Below are positions 53,241-62,003 of a DNA stretch of 64,000 nt, one piece after another; the stretch's first letter is position 1; the number at the start of each line of letters is the position of its first letter. The notes beneath the pieces are model-generated. The model made no database searches, was not told the DNA's origin, and saw only the letters and a program-made list of their open reading frames with translations. The position numbers were made by a program, and so were the translations under genes. Origin of the DNA: Lysobacter gummosus (GTDB lineage: Bacteria > Pseudomonadota > Gammaproteobacteria > Xanthomonadales > Xanthomonadaceae); the NCBI RefSeq assembly GCF_001442805.1, contig NZ_CP011131.1, positions 3,038,001 through 3,102,000 on the forward strand, given 5' to 3'.

Positions 53241-54254
53241 ATGAGCCGACCGCGCGCATCCAACCCCGCCCGCAAGGCCGGCGAACACCTGACCATGGCC
53301 GATCTGGCCGAACTGGCCGGGGTCTCGGCGATCACCGTCTCGCGCGCCCTGCGCGACAGCCCGCTGGTCAATCCCGAGACCCGGGCCAAGATCAAGGAGC
53401 TGGCCGAGCGCCAGGGCTACCAGTTCAACATCAGCGCGCGCAACCTGCGCCTGCGCCGCAGCATGACCGTGGCGGTGGTGGTCGAGATGAAACCCACCGT
53501 CGAGCGGCAGATGTCCGGCCCCTACCCGCTGGACCTGCTCGGCGGCATCAGCCAGGAGTTGACCTCGGCCGGCTACAGCGTGCTGCTGACCTCGCTGCAG
53601 GGCGGCGCCCTGCCCAGCGTGCAGGCCGCCGACGGGGTGATCCTGCTCGGCCAGGGCGCGCACGAGGACGCCATGCACGAGGTCCGGCGCTGGGGCCGGC
53701 CGATGGTGGTCTGGGGCGCGGTCAGCCGGCACGAATCGCAGGTCGTGGTCGGCAGCGACAACCATCGCGGCGGCAAGCTGGCGGCGGAGCGGTTCCTGGC
53801 CCTGGGCCGGCGCCGGCCGGTGTTCCTGGGCGACGAAGCCCACGGCGAGTTCGCCGAGCGCCTGGAGGGCTACCGCCAGACCCTGGCCGAGCACGGCATC
53901 GTGCCGCTGACCCCGACGGTGGCCAATTTCACCGTCAGCGCCGGCGCCCAGGCGGTGCACGCCCTGCTCGACCAGCATCCGCAGTTCGACGCCTTGTTCG
54001 CCGCCAGCGATCTGCTCGCGATCGGCGCCATCCGCGCGCTGATCGAACGCGGCCGGCGCGTGCCCGAGGACGTATCGGTGATCGGCTACGACGACACGCC
54101 GCTGGGCGCCACCTACCTGCCGCCGCTGACCTCGATCCACCAGAACTTCGTCGATGCCGGCGTGTCGCTGGCGCGCAAGATCCTGGCGATGATCGAAGGC
54201 GAACCGGCGCAGTCGGAAATCCTGCCCACCCATCTGGTCGCGCGCGTCACCTGA
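53241..54254 (+). CDS. LacI/GalR family transcriptional regulator
   Basis: A 337-residue repressor-type protein. The helix-turn-helix is at about residues 18-40 (TMADLAELAGVSAITVSRAL). The hinge helix and a periplasmic-binding-protein-like sugar domain follow (VVGSDNHRGGKLAAERFLALG, DALFAASDLLAIGAIRAL, SVIGYDDTPLG). The ATG at 53241 is chosen; an in-frame GTG at 53217 would add eight residues. It is the closest regulator to the phosphorylase-receptor-permease genes 2 kb downstream, where a LacI-type palindrome is found, so it is the likely local regulator. The ligand is unknown. Confidence 0.93.
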   Translation: MSRPRASNPARKAGEHLTMADLAELAGVSAITVSRALRDSPLVNPETRAKIKELAERQGYQFNISARNLRLRRSMTVAVVVEMKPTVERQMSGPYPLDLLGGISQELTSAGYSVLLTSLQGGALPSVQAADGVILLGQGAHEDAMHEVRRWGRPMVVWGAVSRHESQVVVGSDNHRGGKLAAERFLALGRRRPVFLGDEAHGEFAERLEGYRQTLAEHGIVPLTPTVANFTVSAGAQAVHALLDQHPQFDALFAASDLLAIGAIRALIERGRRVPEDVSVIGYDDTPLGATYLPPLTSIHQNFVDAGVSLARKILAMIEGEPAQSEILPTHLVARVT

Positions 54255-54373
54255 GCGCTGGCTTGGCGATGGCGCGGATTCGACCGCCGCATCACGATGC
54301 GGCGCATGTGGCCGCCATCGCCGACAATGCCGGTCGCGCGGATGCGCGCGCACAGCGCACGAATGGACTCGAC

Positions 54374-54655
54374 ATGACCGACCCGCAACCCGTCCCACCC
54401 AAGCCCATCTCGCAACAGGCCTACGTCAGCTTCGGCCTGCCGCTGGGGTTTGCCGTCGTCGTCAATCTGCTCACCGCGTGGATATTCCAGGGCGACAACC
54501 TGGGCCATGCCTACATCCTGATCTTCCTCGGCCCGATCGTGGCCGGCGTGTTCCTGATCGCCACGCTGATTTATTCCGCGGTGACCCGGACCTGGCGGGC
54601 CTGGCTGGGCGGTTGGGCGATCGCGCTGCTGATCACGATGTTCACCTGGCTGTAA
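54374..54655 (+). CDS. Small membrane protein, two to three helices
   Basis: A 93-residue protein. After a Pro-rich start it has hydrophobic helices at about residues 20-37, 46-67 and 75-92, the last ending the protein. No family is recognised. The ATG at 54374 opens the coding pattern. It follows the LacI-type gene by 119 bp, but nothing links them functionally. Confidence 0.65.
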   Translation: MTDPQPVPPKPISQQAYVSFGLPLGFAVVVNLLTAWIFQGDNLGHAYILIFLGPIVAGVFLIATLIYSAVTRTWRAWLGGWAIALLITMFTWL

Positions 54656-55043
54656 TTTCGCTGTCCAGGAACCGATTGCGAAGCTGCATCATCTCCCTCT
54701 CCCGCTTGCCACCCAAGGTGACTTCCTTCGGGGCGCGGGAGAGGGTTGGGGTGAGGGCGCGGCTAGTCGCAGACCTCCAGGCAAGAGCATTCTCGCCTGC
54801 GGCGCTCCCCTCACCCCAGCCCTCTCCCGCAAGCGGGAGAGGGAGAAGAGCGGTTTCGCTTGCCACTCCCAAGCGAATTCGCGCAACAGCGACGCAGTCG
54901 CCATTCGCGTTTTGAAACCGCGCGGTTTCGGCGTGGACGCGGCATCGCCCGGGCCGTTAGCGTGAGTCGCCGCGGCGCTCGCGGCATGGATACATCGCAC
55001 GCGATCACGACGATCGCATCGCTCATCATCAAGGAAGGATGCC
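54656..55043. other. Intergenic region with repeat, before the secreted protease-like gene
   Basis: A 388-bp gap. The left half is taken by a palindromic repeat (54693-54845). The rest shows no feature except AAGGAAGGA at 55032-55040, the ribosome site of the next gene. Confidence 0.5.
54693..54845. repeat. Inverted repeat, CTCCCTCTCCCGC family
   Basis: The left end reads CTCCCTCTCCCGCTTGCC and GCGGGAGAGGGTTGGGGTGAGGG. The right end reads CCCTCACCCCAGCCCTCTCCCGC and AAGCGGGAGAGGGAG. The arms are reverse complements over most of their length and each contains a hairpin. A related copy is at 61755-61950. Confidence 0.85.
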
Positions 55044-55856
55044 ATGAAGCGCTTCATCGCCTCGCACACCGGTTCGCTCCCGCGCCGCCTCGCCCGTTGC
55101 TTCGCCCGCATCGCCGCATGCGCGGCGGTGTTCGCCTGCTGCGGCCTGGCTCAGGCCGCGCCGCCGTACAGCGGCACGATTTATCTCGCTCCGAACCTCA
55201 TCACCGCGGCCGATCCCAGCGACTATGTCGGCGTGAGCTACAGCGGCCAGGGCGTGCGCTTGATGTTCGACCGGCGCACCAACGCCTATGCGTACTACAA
55301 CGCGTATCTGTTCGATGTCGTCTACGCCAACGACGTCCACGTCCAGGCCCAGGTCAATCCCGAGTTCGGCAGCGCGGCCGCGGCGCAGGCGCAGGTCGAG
55401 TTCTACGCGCCGGTGATCGGCCGCATCCCGCGCGCGTTGCGCTCGCAAGTGAGCACTCTGTGGATCCACGCCGGCGATCAGCCGTTCGGCGGCGGCAACA
55501 ACAATCTGCTGATCCACACCGGCAGCTACGCCCGCGATTACATCGCCCGCGGCATCCTGGAGGAAACCTTCGTCCACGAAGCCACGCACACCTCGCTGGA
55601 TCCGTTCCACGCCGGCTCGTCCGGCTGGTGGGTGGCGCAGCAGTGGGACCGCGAATACATCTCGACCTACGCGCGCGACAACCCGACCCGCGAGGACATG
55701 GCGGAAACCTTCCTGATGTGGCTGGCGGTGCGACATGGTCTGGGGCGGGTCCCGCCGGACGTGGCCTACACCGTGCTGACCACGGTGCCGTACCGCCTGC
55801 AGTACTTCGATTCCTTGCGCCTGGATCTGAATCCCTACGTCGCCACTCATCCATGA
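55044..55856 (+). CDS. Secreted putative zinc metalloprotease (HEATH motif)
   Basis: A 270-residue protein with a signal peptide that ends near LAQAA (residue 38). The segment ETFVHEATHTSLD has the zinc-binding HExxH (His178, Glu179, His182). The later YARDNPTREDMAETF (Glu217, Glu221) resembles the third-ligand motif of several gluzincins such as the anthrax-lethal-factor-like group. I do not recognise a named family, and the fold before the motif is unknown. AAGGAAGGA before the ATG is a good ribosome site. Expected to act in the periplasm or outside; a protease role is inferred from these two motifs only. Confidence 0.75.
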   Translation: MKRFIASHTGSLPRRLARCFARIAACAAVFACCGLAQAAPPYSGTIYLAPNLITAADPSDYVGVSYSGQGVRLMFDRRTNAYAYYNAYLFDVVYANDVHVQAQVNPEFGSAAAAQAQVEFYAPVIGRIPRALRSQVSTLWIHAGDQPFGGGNNNLLIHTGSYARDYIARGILEETFVHEATHTSLDPFHAGSSGWWVAQQWDREYISTYARDNPTREDMAETFLMWLAVRHGLGRVPPDVAYTVLTTVPYRLQYFDSLRLDLNPYVATHP

Positions 55857-56194
55857 GCGGCATCGCGATGCGTTCTGGAAATCCGTGACCGCGTTAACGA
55901 CGGCGTTCGCGCAGCCGGCCCGCTGAAACATGCTGCAACGCAGCGCGGCCGGACTGCGTTGCTGCGCTCGGGCCGCGCCGGTTTGCGCACCGCAGCAATC
56001 GGCTAAGCGGCTGATTCGAAGGGGTTAAGGTTTCGTGATCCGGCGAGCCGTGCGCCAGCGATCAGTGCCCCGCACCATCACCGGATGCATCGACTGTTAT
56101 CGATAACTTGACATCGATAACAATGAATCCCTAGGGTCCGCCTCCAAGCCGCCGCGATACCCGCCGCGGCGTCCAGATCCAGGGCCCCGTTCGC
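55857..56194. other. Intergenic region with the phosphorylase promoter
   Basis: A 338-bp gap. The final 100 bases hold the operator-like palindromes and the -35 box listed separately. The first part has no recognisable feature. Confidence 0.5.
56096..56121 (+). promoter_or_regulatory. Tandem LacI-type operators overlapping a -35 box
   Basis: GTTATCGATAAC (56096-56107) is a perfect 12-bp palindrome with a central CG, as LacI-family operators have. Two bases on, GACATCGATAAC (56110-56121) is a second copy with 10 of 12 matches. A perfect -35 hexamer TTGACA (56108-56113) overlaps the second copy. TAGGGT at 56132-56137 would be a weak -10 box with an 18-bp spacer. A bound repressor would block this promoter. 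Confidence 0.65.
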
Positions 56195-59100
56195 GTGATC
56201 CAGCCTCAACCCCTCGCCCCCGACACCGCTTCGACCGACGCGCCCGACGCCTGGCGCCTGCGCCAGAACGCCTTCGACCCGGCCCGCGCGCGCCGCGACC
56301 AGACCCTGTTCGCGCTGGCCAACGGCTCGCTCGGCGTGCGTGGCGGTTTCGAGGAAGCCGACGGCGGCAGTGACGGCAGCTTCCTCGCCGCGGTGTTCGA
56401 AAAACACCCGATCCACTACCACGAACGCTTCCCCGGCTTCGCCCGCAGCACCGACACCCGCCTGCCGGTCGCCGACGGCCAGCGCATCGCGGTGTGGCTG
56501 GGCGCGCAGCGGCTCGACATCGACGCGGCGCAATGGCTGGGGTTCGAACGCGAACTCGATCTGCGCAGCGGCCTGATGCGCCGGCGCCTGCGCCTGAAGA
56601 CCGCGCAGGGACACAGCATCGAGATTCGCGCCGAGCGCGTGCTGCCGTTCGACAGCGGCGCGGCCGGCGTGGACCTGCTCGCGATCCGCTACACGGTCGC
56701 CTCCATCGATTACAGCGGCCCGCTCGCCCTGGTCTCGGCGATCGAATGCGGCCACGCCGCGGCCGAACAAGGCGACGACCCGCGCATCGGCGTGGCCTCG
56801 GCCGAAGGCCTGCAACTGCTGTCGCGCCAGGCCGACCAGCGCAGCGCGGATGTAGTCCAGGCGACCCGCCGCAGCGGCGTGCGCGTGGTCTGCAGCCAGG
56901 CCCATCGCCTCGGCGATGGCTTGAGCTTCGACGAGGCGGTGATCGGCGCCGAGCACGTCGCCCAGCGCTACCTCGCGCAGTTAAAGCCCGGGCAGGCGGC
57001 GACGATCGAGAAGTTCGTGGCCTACGCCACCGACACCAGTCCGCACGCCACCGACCTGCCCGCTCACGCCGCGCAGGCCTTGAATCAGGCCGCGACGCAG
57101 GGCTTCGACGCGATCGCCGCGCGCCAGGCCGCGTCGCTGGCGCAGTTCTGGGACGGCGCCGAACTGTTCATCGACGGCGATGCCGGCGCCGAACAGGCGC
57201 TGCGTTTCAACCTGTTCCACCTGCTGCAATCGGCCGGTCGCGACGGCATCAACGGCACCGCCGCCAAGGGCCTCACCGGCGAAGGCTACGAAGGCCATTA
57301 TTTCTGGGACACCGAGGCTTTCATGCTGCCGGTGATGGCCTACACCGCGCCGCAGGTCGCGCGCGCGATGCTGCATGCGCGCTTCCTGGCGCTGGAGCCG
57401 GCGCGCAAGCACGCGCGCGAGATGAACCATGCGCGCGGCGCGCTGTTCCCGTGGCGCACGATCACCGGCGGCGAATGCTCGGCGCACTATCCCTCCGGTT
57501 CGGCGGCGTACCACATCAATGCGGCGGTGGCCTATGGGCTGGGGCTGTATCTGGACGCCAGCGGCGACATCGATTTCCTGCTCGAATGCGGCGCCGAGAT
57601 CCTGTTCGAAACCGCGCGCATCTGGCCGCAGATCGGCCACTTCAATCCGCGCCGCGGCGGCGCGTTCTGCATCCACGAGGTCACCGGCCCCGACGAATAC
57701 ACCGCGCTGGTCGATAACAATTTCTACACCAACCGCATGGCCCAGCAGCATCTGCTGCGCGCGGTGCGGGTGTGGGAACAACTGCAGCGCGAACGCCCGC
57801 AGCAACTGCAGGCGCTGGCGCAGCGCCTGCAACTGGAAACGCACGAGATCGACACCTGGCGCCGCGCCGGCGAGCGCATGTTCCTGCACTTCGATCAGGC
57901 CCTGGGCATCTACGCCCAGGACGACACCTTCCTCGACAAGCCGCGCTGGCCGTTCCCGAAGCACGAGGGCGAACATCGCCCGCTGCTGCTCGACTACCAC
58001 CCGATCACCTTGTACCGCCACCAGATCTGCAAGCAGGCCGACGTGGTGATGGCGCTGGTGCTGGCCGGCGACGATATTCCCGCCGCGGTCAAGCGCCGCA
58101 GCTACGACTACTACGAAGCGGTGACGACTCACGATTCGACCTTGTCGGCCTCGGTGTTCGGCATTCTCGCCAGCGAAGTCGGGCTGGCCGATCAGGCCGA
58201 GCGCTTCTTCCACGACAACCTGCGCGTGGACCTGGACGATCTGCACGGCAATACCGATCACGGCGTGCACATGGCGGCGCTGGCGGGGACGTGGCTGGGC
58301 CTGGTGTCGGGGTTCGCCGGCTTGCGTGTTTCTGACGGCGATTTGAAGTTTTCGCCGACTCTGCCGCGGCAATGGCGTGGTTTCGGCTTCGGCCTGCGTT
58401 GGCAGGGCCGGCGCCTGCGCGTGAACCTGCGCCGCGACGGCGTCGAATACGTTCTGCTCGACGGCGCGCCGCTGAGCATCGAACACGCCGGCGAACGCAT
58501 CGAGCTGCGCACCGGCGCGCCCGTGCGCAAGCCGCTGGCGACGCCCGGCGACGAGGCCAAGCTGGCGTTCCCGCGCCCGGCGCAGGCCCTGATCTTCGAT
58601 CTCGACGGCGTGCTCACCGACACCGCGCAAACCCATTACCGCGCGTGGAAACGCATGGCCGACGAAGAAGGCCTGCCGTTCGACCAGCACGTCAACGAGC
58701 AGCTCAAGGGCGTGGATCGGATGAGTTCGCTCGACATCATCCTGCGCCACGCCGGCAAGGTGCTCAGCGCCGAACAGAAACTGGCGCTGGCCGAACGCAA
58801 GAACGGTTACTACGTCGACGCCATCGCCGAGGTCACGCCGAAGGATCTGTTCCCGGGCGTGGAGCGCGTGCTCGAACAGGCGCGCGCGCGCGGGCTCAAG
58901 CTCGGCCTGGCTTCGGCCAGCCGCAACGCCGCCGCCCTGCTCGATCGCCTGGGCATCGCGGATCGCTTCGACTACATCGCCGACGCGGCGCGGATCGCCC
59001 GCGCCAAGCCGGCGCCGGACATTTTCCTGGATGTCGCCGCCGCGCTCGGCGTCGCGCCGTCGCTGTGCATCGGCCTGGAAGATGCCGCGGCCGGCGTGGT

Positions 59101-59221
59101 TTCGATCAAGACCGCCGGCATGGCCGCGATCGGCATCGGCGATGCCGCCACGCTGGCGCGCGCCGACGCCTGCTTGCCCGATATCGCCTCTTTCGATCTG
59201 AACGCTTTCGTTTCGCCCTGA
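56195..59221 (+). CDS. Fusion of GH65 disaccharide phosphorylase and beta-phosphoglucomutase
   Basis: A 1008-residue two-enzyme protein. Residues 1 to about 780 are a glycoside hydrolase family 65 phosphorylase, which splits an alpha-linked glucose disaccharide with phosphate to yield beta-glucose 1-phosphate. The general acid Glu501 is in VTGPDEYTALVDNNFYTN. Residues about 790-1008 are a HAD-family beta-phosphoglucomutase, with Asp802 and Asp804 in FDLDGVLTDTA, GVDRMSS, and SKPAPD-like KPAPDIF. It would convert that product to glucose 6-phosphate. The start is GTG at 56195. A maltose phosphorylase is the common case, but trehalose, kojibiose or nigerose specificity is possible. Confidence 0.92.
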   Translation: MIQPQPLAPDTASTDAPDAWRLRQNAFDPARARRDQTLFALANGSLGVRGGFEEADGGSDGSFLAAVFEKHPIHYHERFPGFARSTDTRLPVADGQRIAVWLGAQRLDIDAAQWLGFERELDLRSGLMRRRLRLKTAQGHSIEIRAERVLPFDSGAAGVDLLAIRYTVASIDYSGPLALVSAIECGHAAAEQGDDPRIGVASAEGLQLLSRQADQRSADVVQATRRSGVRVVCSQAHRLGDGLSFDEAVIGAEHVAQRYLAQLKPGQAATIEKFVAYATDTSPHATDLPAHAAQALNQAATQGFDAIAARQAASLAQFWDGAELFIDGDAGAEQALRFNLFHLLQSAGRDGINGTAAKGLTGEGYEGHYFWDTEAFMLPVMAYTAPQVARAMLHARFLALEPARKHAREMNHARGALFPWRTITGGECSAHYPSGSAAYHINAAVAYGLGLYLDASGDIDFLLECGAEILFETARIWPQIGHFNPRRGGAFCIHEVTGPDEYTALVDNNFYTNRMAQQHLLRAVRVWEQLQRERPQQLQALAQRLQLETHEIDTWRRAGERMFLHFDQALGIYAQDDTFLDKPRWPFPKHEGEHRPLLLDYHPITLYRHQICKQADVVMALVLAGDDIPAAVKRRSYDYYEAVTTHDSTLSASVFGILASEVGLADQAERFFHDNLRVDLDDLHGNTDHGVHMAALAGTWLGLVSGFAGLRVSDGDLKFSPTLPRQWRGFGFGLRWQGRRLRVNLRRDGVEYVLLDGAPLSIEHAGERIELRTGAPVRKPLATPGDEAKLAFPRPAQALIFDLDGVLTDTAQTHYRAWKRMADEEGLPFDQHVNEQLKGVDRMSSLDIILRHAGKVLSAEQKLALAERKNGYYVDAIAEVTPKDLFPGVERVLEQARARGLKLGLASASRNAAALLDRLGIADRFDYIADAARIARAKPAPDIFLDVAAALGVAPSLCIGLEDAAAGVVSIKTAGMAAIGIGDAATLARADACLPDIASFDLNAFVSP

Positions 59222-59295
59222 CCGCGCGCGGCACGTACCGCCGCGGCAGGACCGCCACTGACCAACAATCCATAACGATGGGTGGGGAGAACACC

Positions 59296-61743
59296 ATGCA
59301 ACAGACCACTTTCAAGCACGCAGCCGGCCAACGCGCAGGCGTCGAACAAACCCGGCTGATGCGTTACGCGCTGTCGGCGGCGATCGCCGTCGCCCTCGCC
59401 CCCGGCCTCGCGCTGGCCCAGGACGCGGCCGCCCCGGCGCCGCAGGCCGCCGCGCCCGGCAACGATTCGGCGACCACGCTCGACGCGGTCGTGGTCAGCG
59501 GCACCGCCCGCTTCAAGGGCCTGCGCAAGCGCGACGCGAGTTTCTCGATCACCACCGCATCGGCCGAACAGTTGCAGGAGGCCGTGCCGCTGAGCACCGC
59601 CGACGCGCTCAAGGTCGTGCCGGGCGTGTGGGCCGAATCGGCCGGCGGCAGCACCGGTGCGAACATCTTCGTGCGCGGCATGCCGTCGGAAGGCGATGCG
59701 CCGTTCGTGACCGTGCAGATGGACGGCGCACCGCTGTTCCCGCCGCCGACCCTGTCGTTCCTGGAAAACTCCACGCTGTTCCGCATGGACGACACCATCG
59801 ACCGCATGGAAGTGCTGCGCGGCGGTCCCAGCCCGATCTTCTCCAACGGCCAGCCCGGCGCCACGGTCAACTTCATCCAGAAGAAAGGCGGCGAAGAACC
59901 GGCCGGCAGCGTCCGCGTCGGCCTGGGCAGCGACGGTTTCCGCCGCGTCGATCTGTTCAACAGCGGCAAGCTCGCCGAAGGCTGGTACTACAGCGTCGGC
60001 GGCTTCTACCGCACCACCGACGGCGTTCGCGACACCCAGTTCCCGGCCGACAAGGGCGGCCAGTTCAGCGCCACCCTGACCCACAGTTGGGATAAGGGCG
60101 AGATCACCGTGTACGCGCGCCACACCAACGACAAGAACGCGTTCTTCACTCCGATCCCGCTGCTGTCGCGCGACAACGGCAGCAGCCTGTCGAGCTTCCC
60201 GGGCCTGGATGCGCAGACCGGCACCCTGCTCGGCAACGATTTCCGCCACGTCACCATTCCGACCGGACCGGGCGGACAGACCATCAGCCGCGATCTCGCC
60301 GACGGCCGCGGCGTCAACCTCGACGTGTTCGGCGCGTCGATGGACTTCTATCTGGGCGACTGGACCATCAGCGACCGCGTCAACTTCGTCAGCGGCAGCG
60401 CCCCGACCAACGGCCTGTTCACCGGCGCCAGCCCGCAGACGCTGGGATCGTTCATCGCCGGATTCGGCAGCGCCGGCACCGCGACCTACGTCAACGGCGG
60501 CGGCGCGGTCGATCCGAACCAGCAGGTGCTGACCGCGGGCTTCTGGGTGGTGGACAAGGAAATCGAATCGTTCACCAACGACCTGCGCTTCAGCAAGGAC
60601 CTGTTCGAAGGCAACACGTTGACGGCGGGCGTGTACTTCGCGCGTTACTCGTCGAAGGACACCTGGTACCTGGGCAACAACATGCTGCTGACCGCGCAGA
60701 ACAACGCGCGCCGCATCAATCTATCCCTGGCCGACGGCCGCCAGGTCACCCGTGACGGTTTCACCGGCACCTCGTTCTTCTCCCTGCGCGGCGATTACGA
60801 CGGCCAGAACACCGCGGTGTTCGTCGCCGACGAATGGCAGATCAACGACCGCCTGCGCCTGGACGGCGGCATCCGCTACGAGTGGCAGCAAGTGGACGGC
60901 ACCGTGCACGACACCGCCACGGTCGATCTGGACGGCAATCCGAACACGCTGTACGACAACAACACCTCGGTGTCGCTGCCCAGCTCGCGCCGCATCGACC
61001 AGGACGACAAGCATTTCTCCTGGACCCTGGGCCTGAACTACAAGCTCACCGACAGCGCCAGCGTGTTCGCCCGCGCCAACTCCGGCTACAAGCTGCCGGC
61101 CTTCGACAACCTGCGCGACGGCAACAACAAGGTGCAGGAGATCGATCAGTACGAATTGGGCTTCAAGTCCGGCAACTCGGTCTACGACCTGTACCTGACC
61201 GCGTTCTACAACAGCTTCACCAACTCGCCGTTCCAGGCCTTCCTCGACGACGGCACCAACTTCACCACCGCCGGCGATTCGCGCGCTTACGGCGTGGAAG
61301 TCGAAGGCGCGGTGCGCCCGATCGGCGGCCTGGAACTGGCCCTGACCGGCGTGTGGCTGGACGCGAAGTACGAGAACTACCGCGAGTTCACCGGCAACCA
61401 GGTGATGCGCCAGCCCAAGCAGCAGTTCCGCTTCACCCCGAGCTATTTCTGGACGCTGCCGTTCGGCGATCTGAAGATCTTCGCGACCTACTCGCGCATC
61501 GGCGACCGTTTCGCCGATCTGGCCAATACCCAGAAGCTGCCTTCGTACGAAACGCTGGATGTCGGCGCGAACATGCATGTGGGCGATCACTGGGAGTTCG
61601 CGCTCAGCGGCAGCAATGTGACCAACGAGTTGGGTCTGACCGAAGGCAATGTGCGCGTGCCGGGTGCGGCCAGCGGCGGTGTGTTCATGGGGCGGCCGAT
61701 CGCGGGGCGGCAGTATCTGTTCTCGGCGGCTTACAAGTGGTGA
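59296..61743 (+). CDS. TonB-dependent outer-membrane receptor
   Basis: An 815-residue receptor. The signal peptide ends near LALAQ. The plug domain includes the TonB-box region (TTLDAVVVSG) and IFVRGMPSEGDAPFVTVQMDGAPL, then the 22-strand barrel with a terminal aromatic residue (AYKW). The ATG at 59296 follows GGTGGGGAG at good spacing; one at 59278 is less likely. It lies 74 bp after the phosphorylase fusion and before an MFS permease, so a disaccharide or oligosaccharide is the likely ligand rather than a siderophore. Confidence 0.93.
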   Translation: MQQTTFKHAAGQRAGVEQTRLMRYALSAAIAVALAPGLALAQDAAAPAPQAAAPGNDSATTLDAVVVSGTARFKGLRKRDASFSITTASAEQLQEAVPLSTADALKVVPGVWAESAGGSTGANIFVRGMPSEGDAPFVTVQMDGAPLFPPPTLSFLENSTLFRMDDTIDRMEVLRGGPSPIFSNGQPGATVNFIQKKGGEEPAGSVRVGLGSDGFRRVDLFNSGKLAEGWYYSVGGFYRTTDGVRDTQFPADKGGQFSATLTHSWDKGEITVYARHTNDKNAFFTPIPLLSRDNGSSLSSFPGLDAQTGTLLGNDFRHVTIPTGPGGQTISRDLADGRGVNLDVFGASMDFYLGDWTISDRVNFVSGSAPTNGLFTGASPQTLGSFIAGFGSAGTATYVNGGGAVDPNQQVLTAGFWVVDKEIESFTNDLRFSKDLFEGNTLTAGVYFARYSSKDTWYLGNNMLLTAQNNARRINLSLADGRQVTRDGFTGTSFFSLRGDYDGQNTAVFVADEWQINDRLRLDGGIRYEWQQVDGTVHDTATVDLDGNPNTLYDNNTSVSLPSSRRIDQDDKHFSWTLGLNYKLTDSASVFARANSGYKLPAFDNLRDGNNKVQEIDQYELGFKSGNSVYDLYLTAFYNSFTNSPFQAFLDDGTNFTTAGDSRAYGVEVEGAVRPIGGLELALTGVWLDAKYENYREFTGNQVMRQPKQQFRFTPSYFWTLPFGDLKIFATYSRIGDRFADLANTQKLPSYETLDVGANMHVGDHWEFALSGSNVTNELGLTEGNVRVPGAASGGVFMGRPIAGRQYLFSAAYKW

Positions 61744-61754
61744 TGTGACTGGAG

Positions 61755-61950
61755 CCCCTCTCCCGCCTTGCGGGAGAGGGGTTGGGGTGAGGGCTCGCGG
61801 GACAGCAAACGCCACGCCACTTAGCGAAGCGTTGCCCTCAGTGCCCTCAAGCCCTTCGCGCCACCTTCTGACAGAATCCACGCAAATGCCGGCGATCGCT
61901 ATCGCGCGCGCCCTCACCCCGCCCCTCTCCCGCCAGCGGGAGAGGGAGTT
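61755..61950. repeat. Inverted repeat, CCCTCTCCCGC family
   Basis: The left end has CCCCTCTCCCGCCTTGCGGG with AGAGGGG and TTGGGGTGAGGG. The right end (about 61909-61950) has CCCTCACCCC, then CCCCTCTCCCGC and GCGGGAGAGGGAG. Between them about 120 bp are not palindromic. It fills most of the 260-bp gap between receptor and permease, and its left hairpin lies 11 bases after the receptor stop. Confidence 0.85.
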
Positions 61951-62003
61951 GTTGCGCAACGCCCGAAAACTTCGCTACACGCCGCGACACTCACGGAGCC
62001 CCG

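Noticed and set aside
53222..54373. Frame overlapping the LacI-type gene and joined to the small membrane protein
   Set aside because: The upstream part is a shifted reading of the regulator; only 54374-54655 has hydrophobic helices and a credible start.
58372..59295. Upstream extension of the receptor frame
   Set aside because: It overlaps the phosphoglucomutase domain in another frame; the signal peptide and ribosome site fix the start at 59296.
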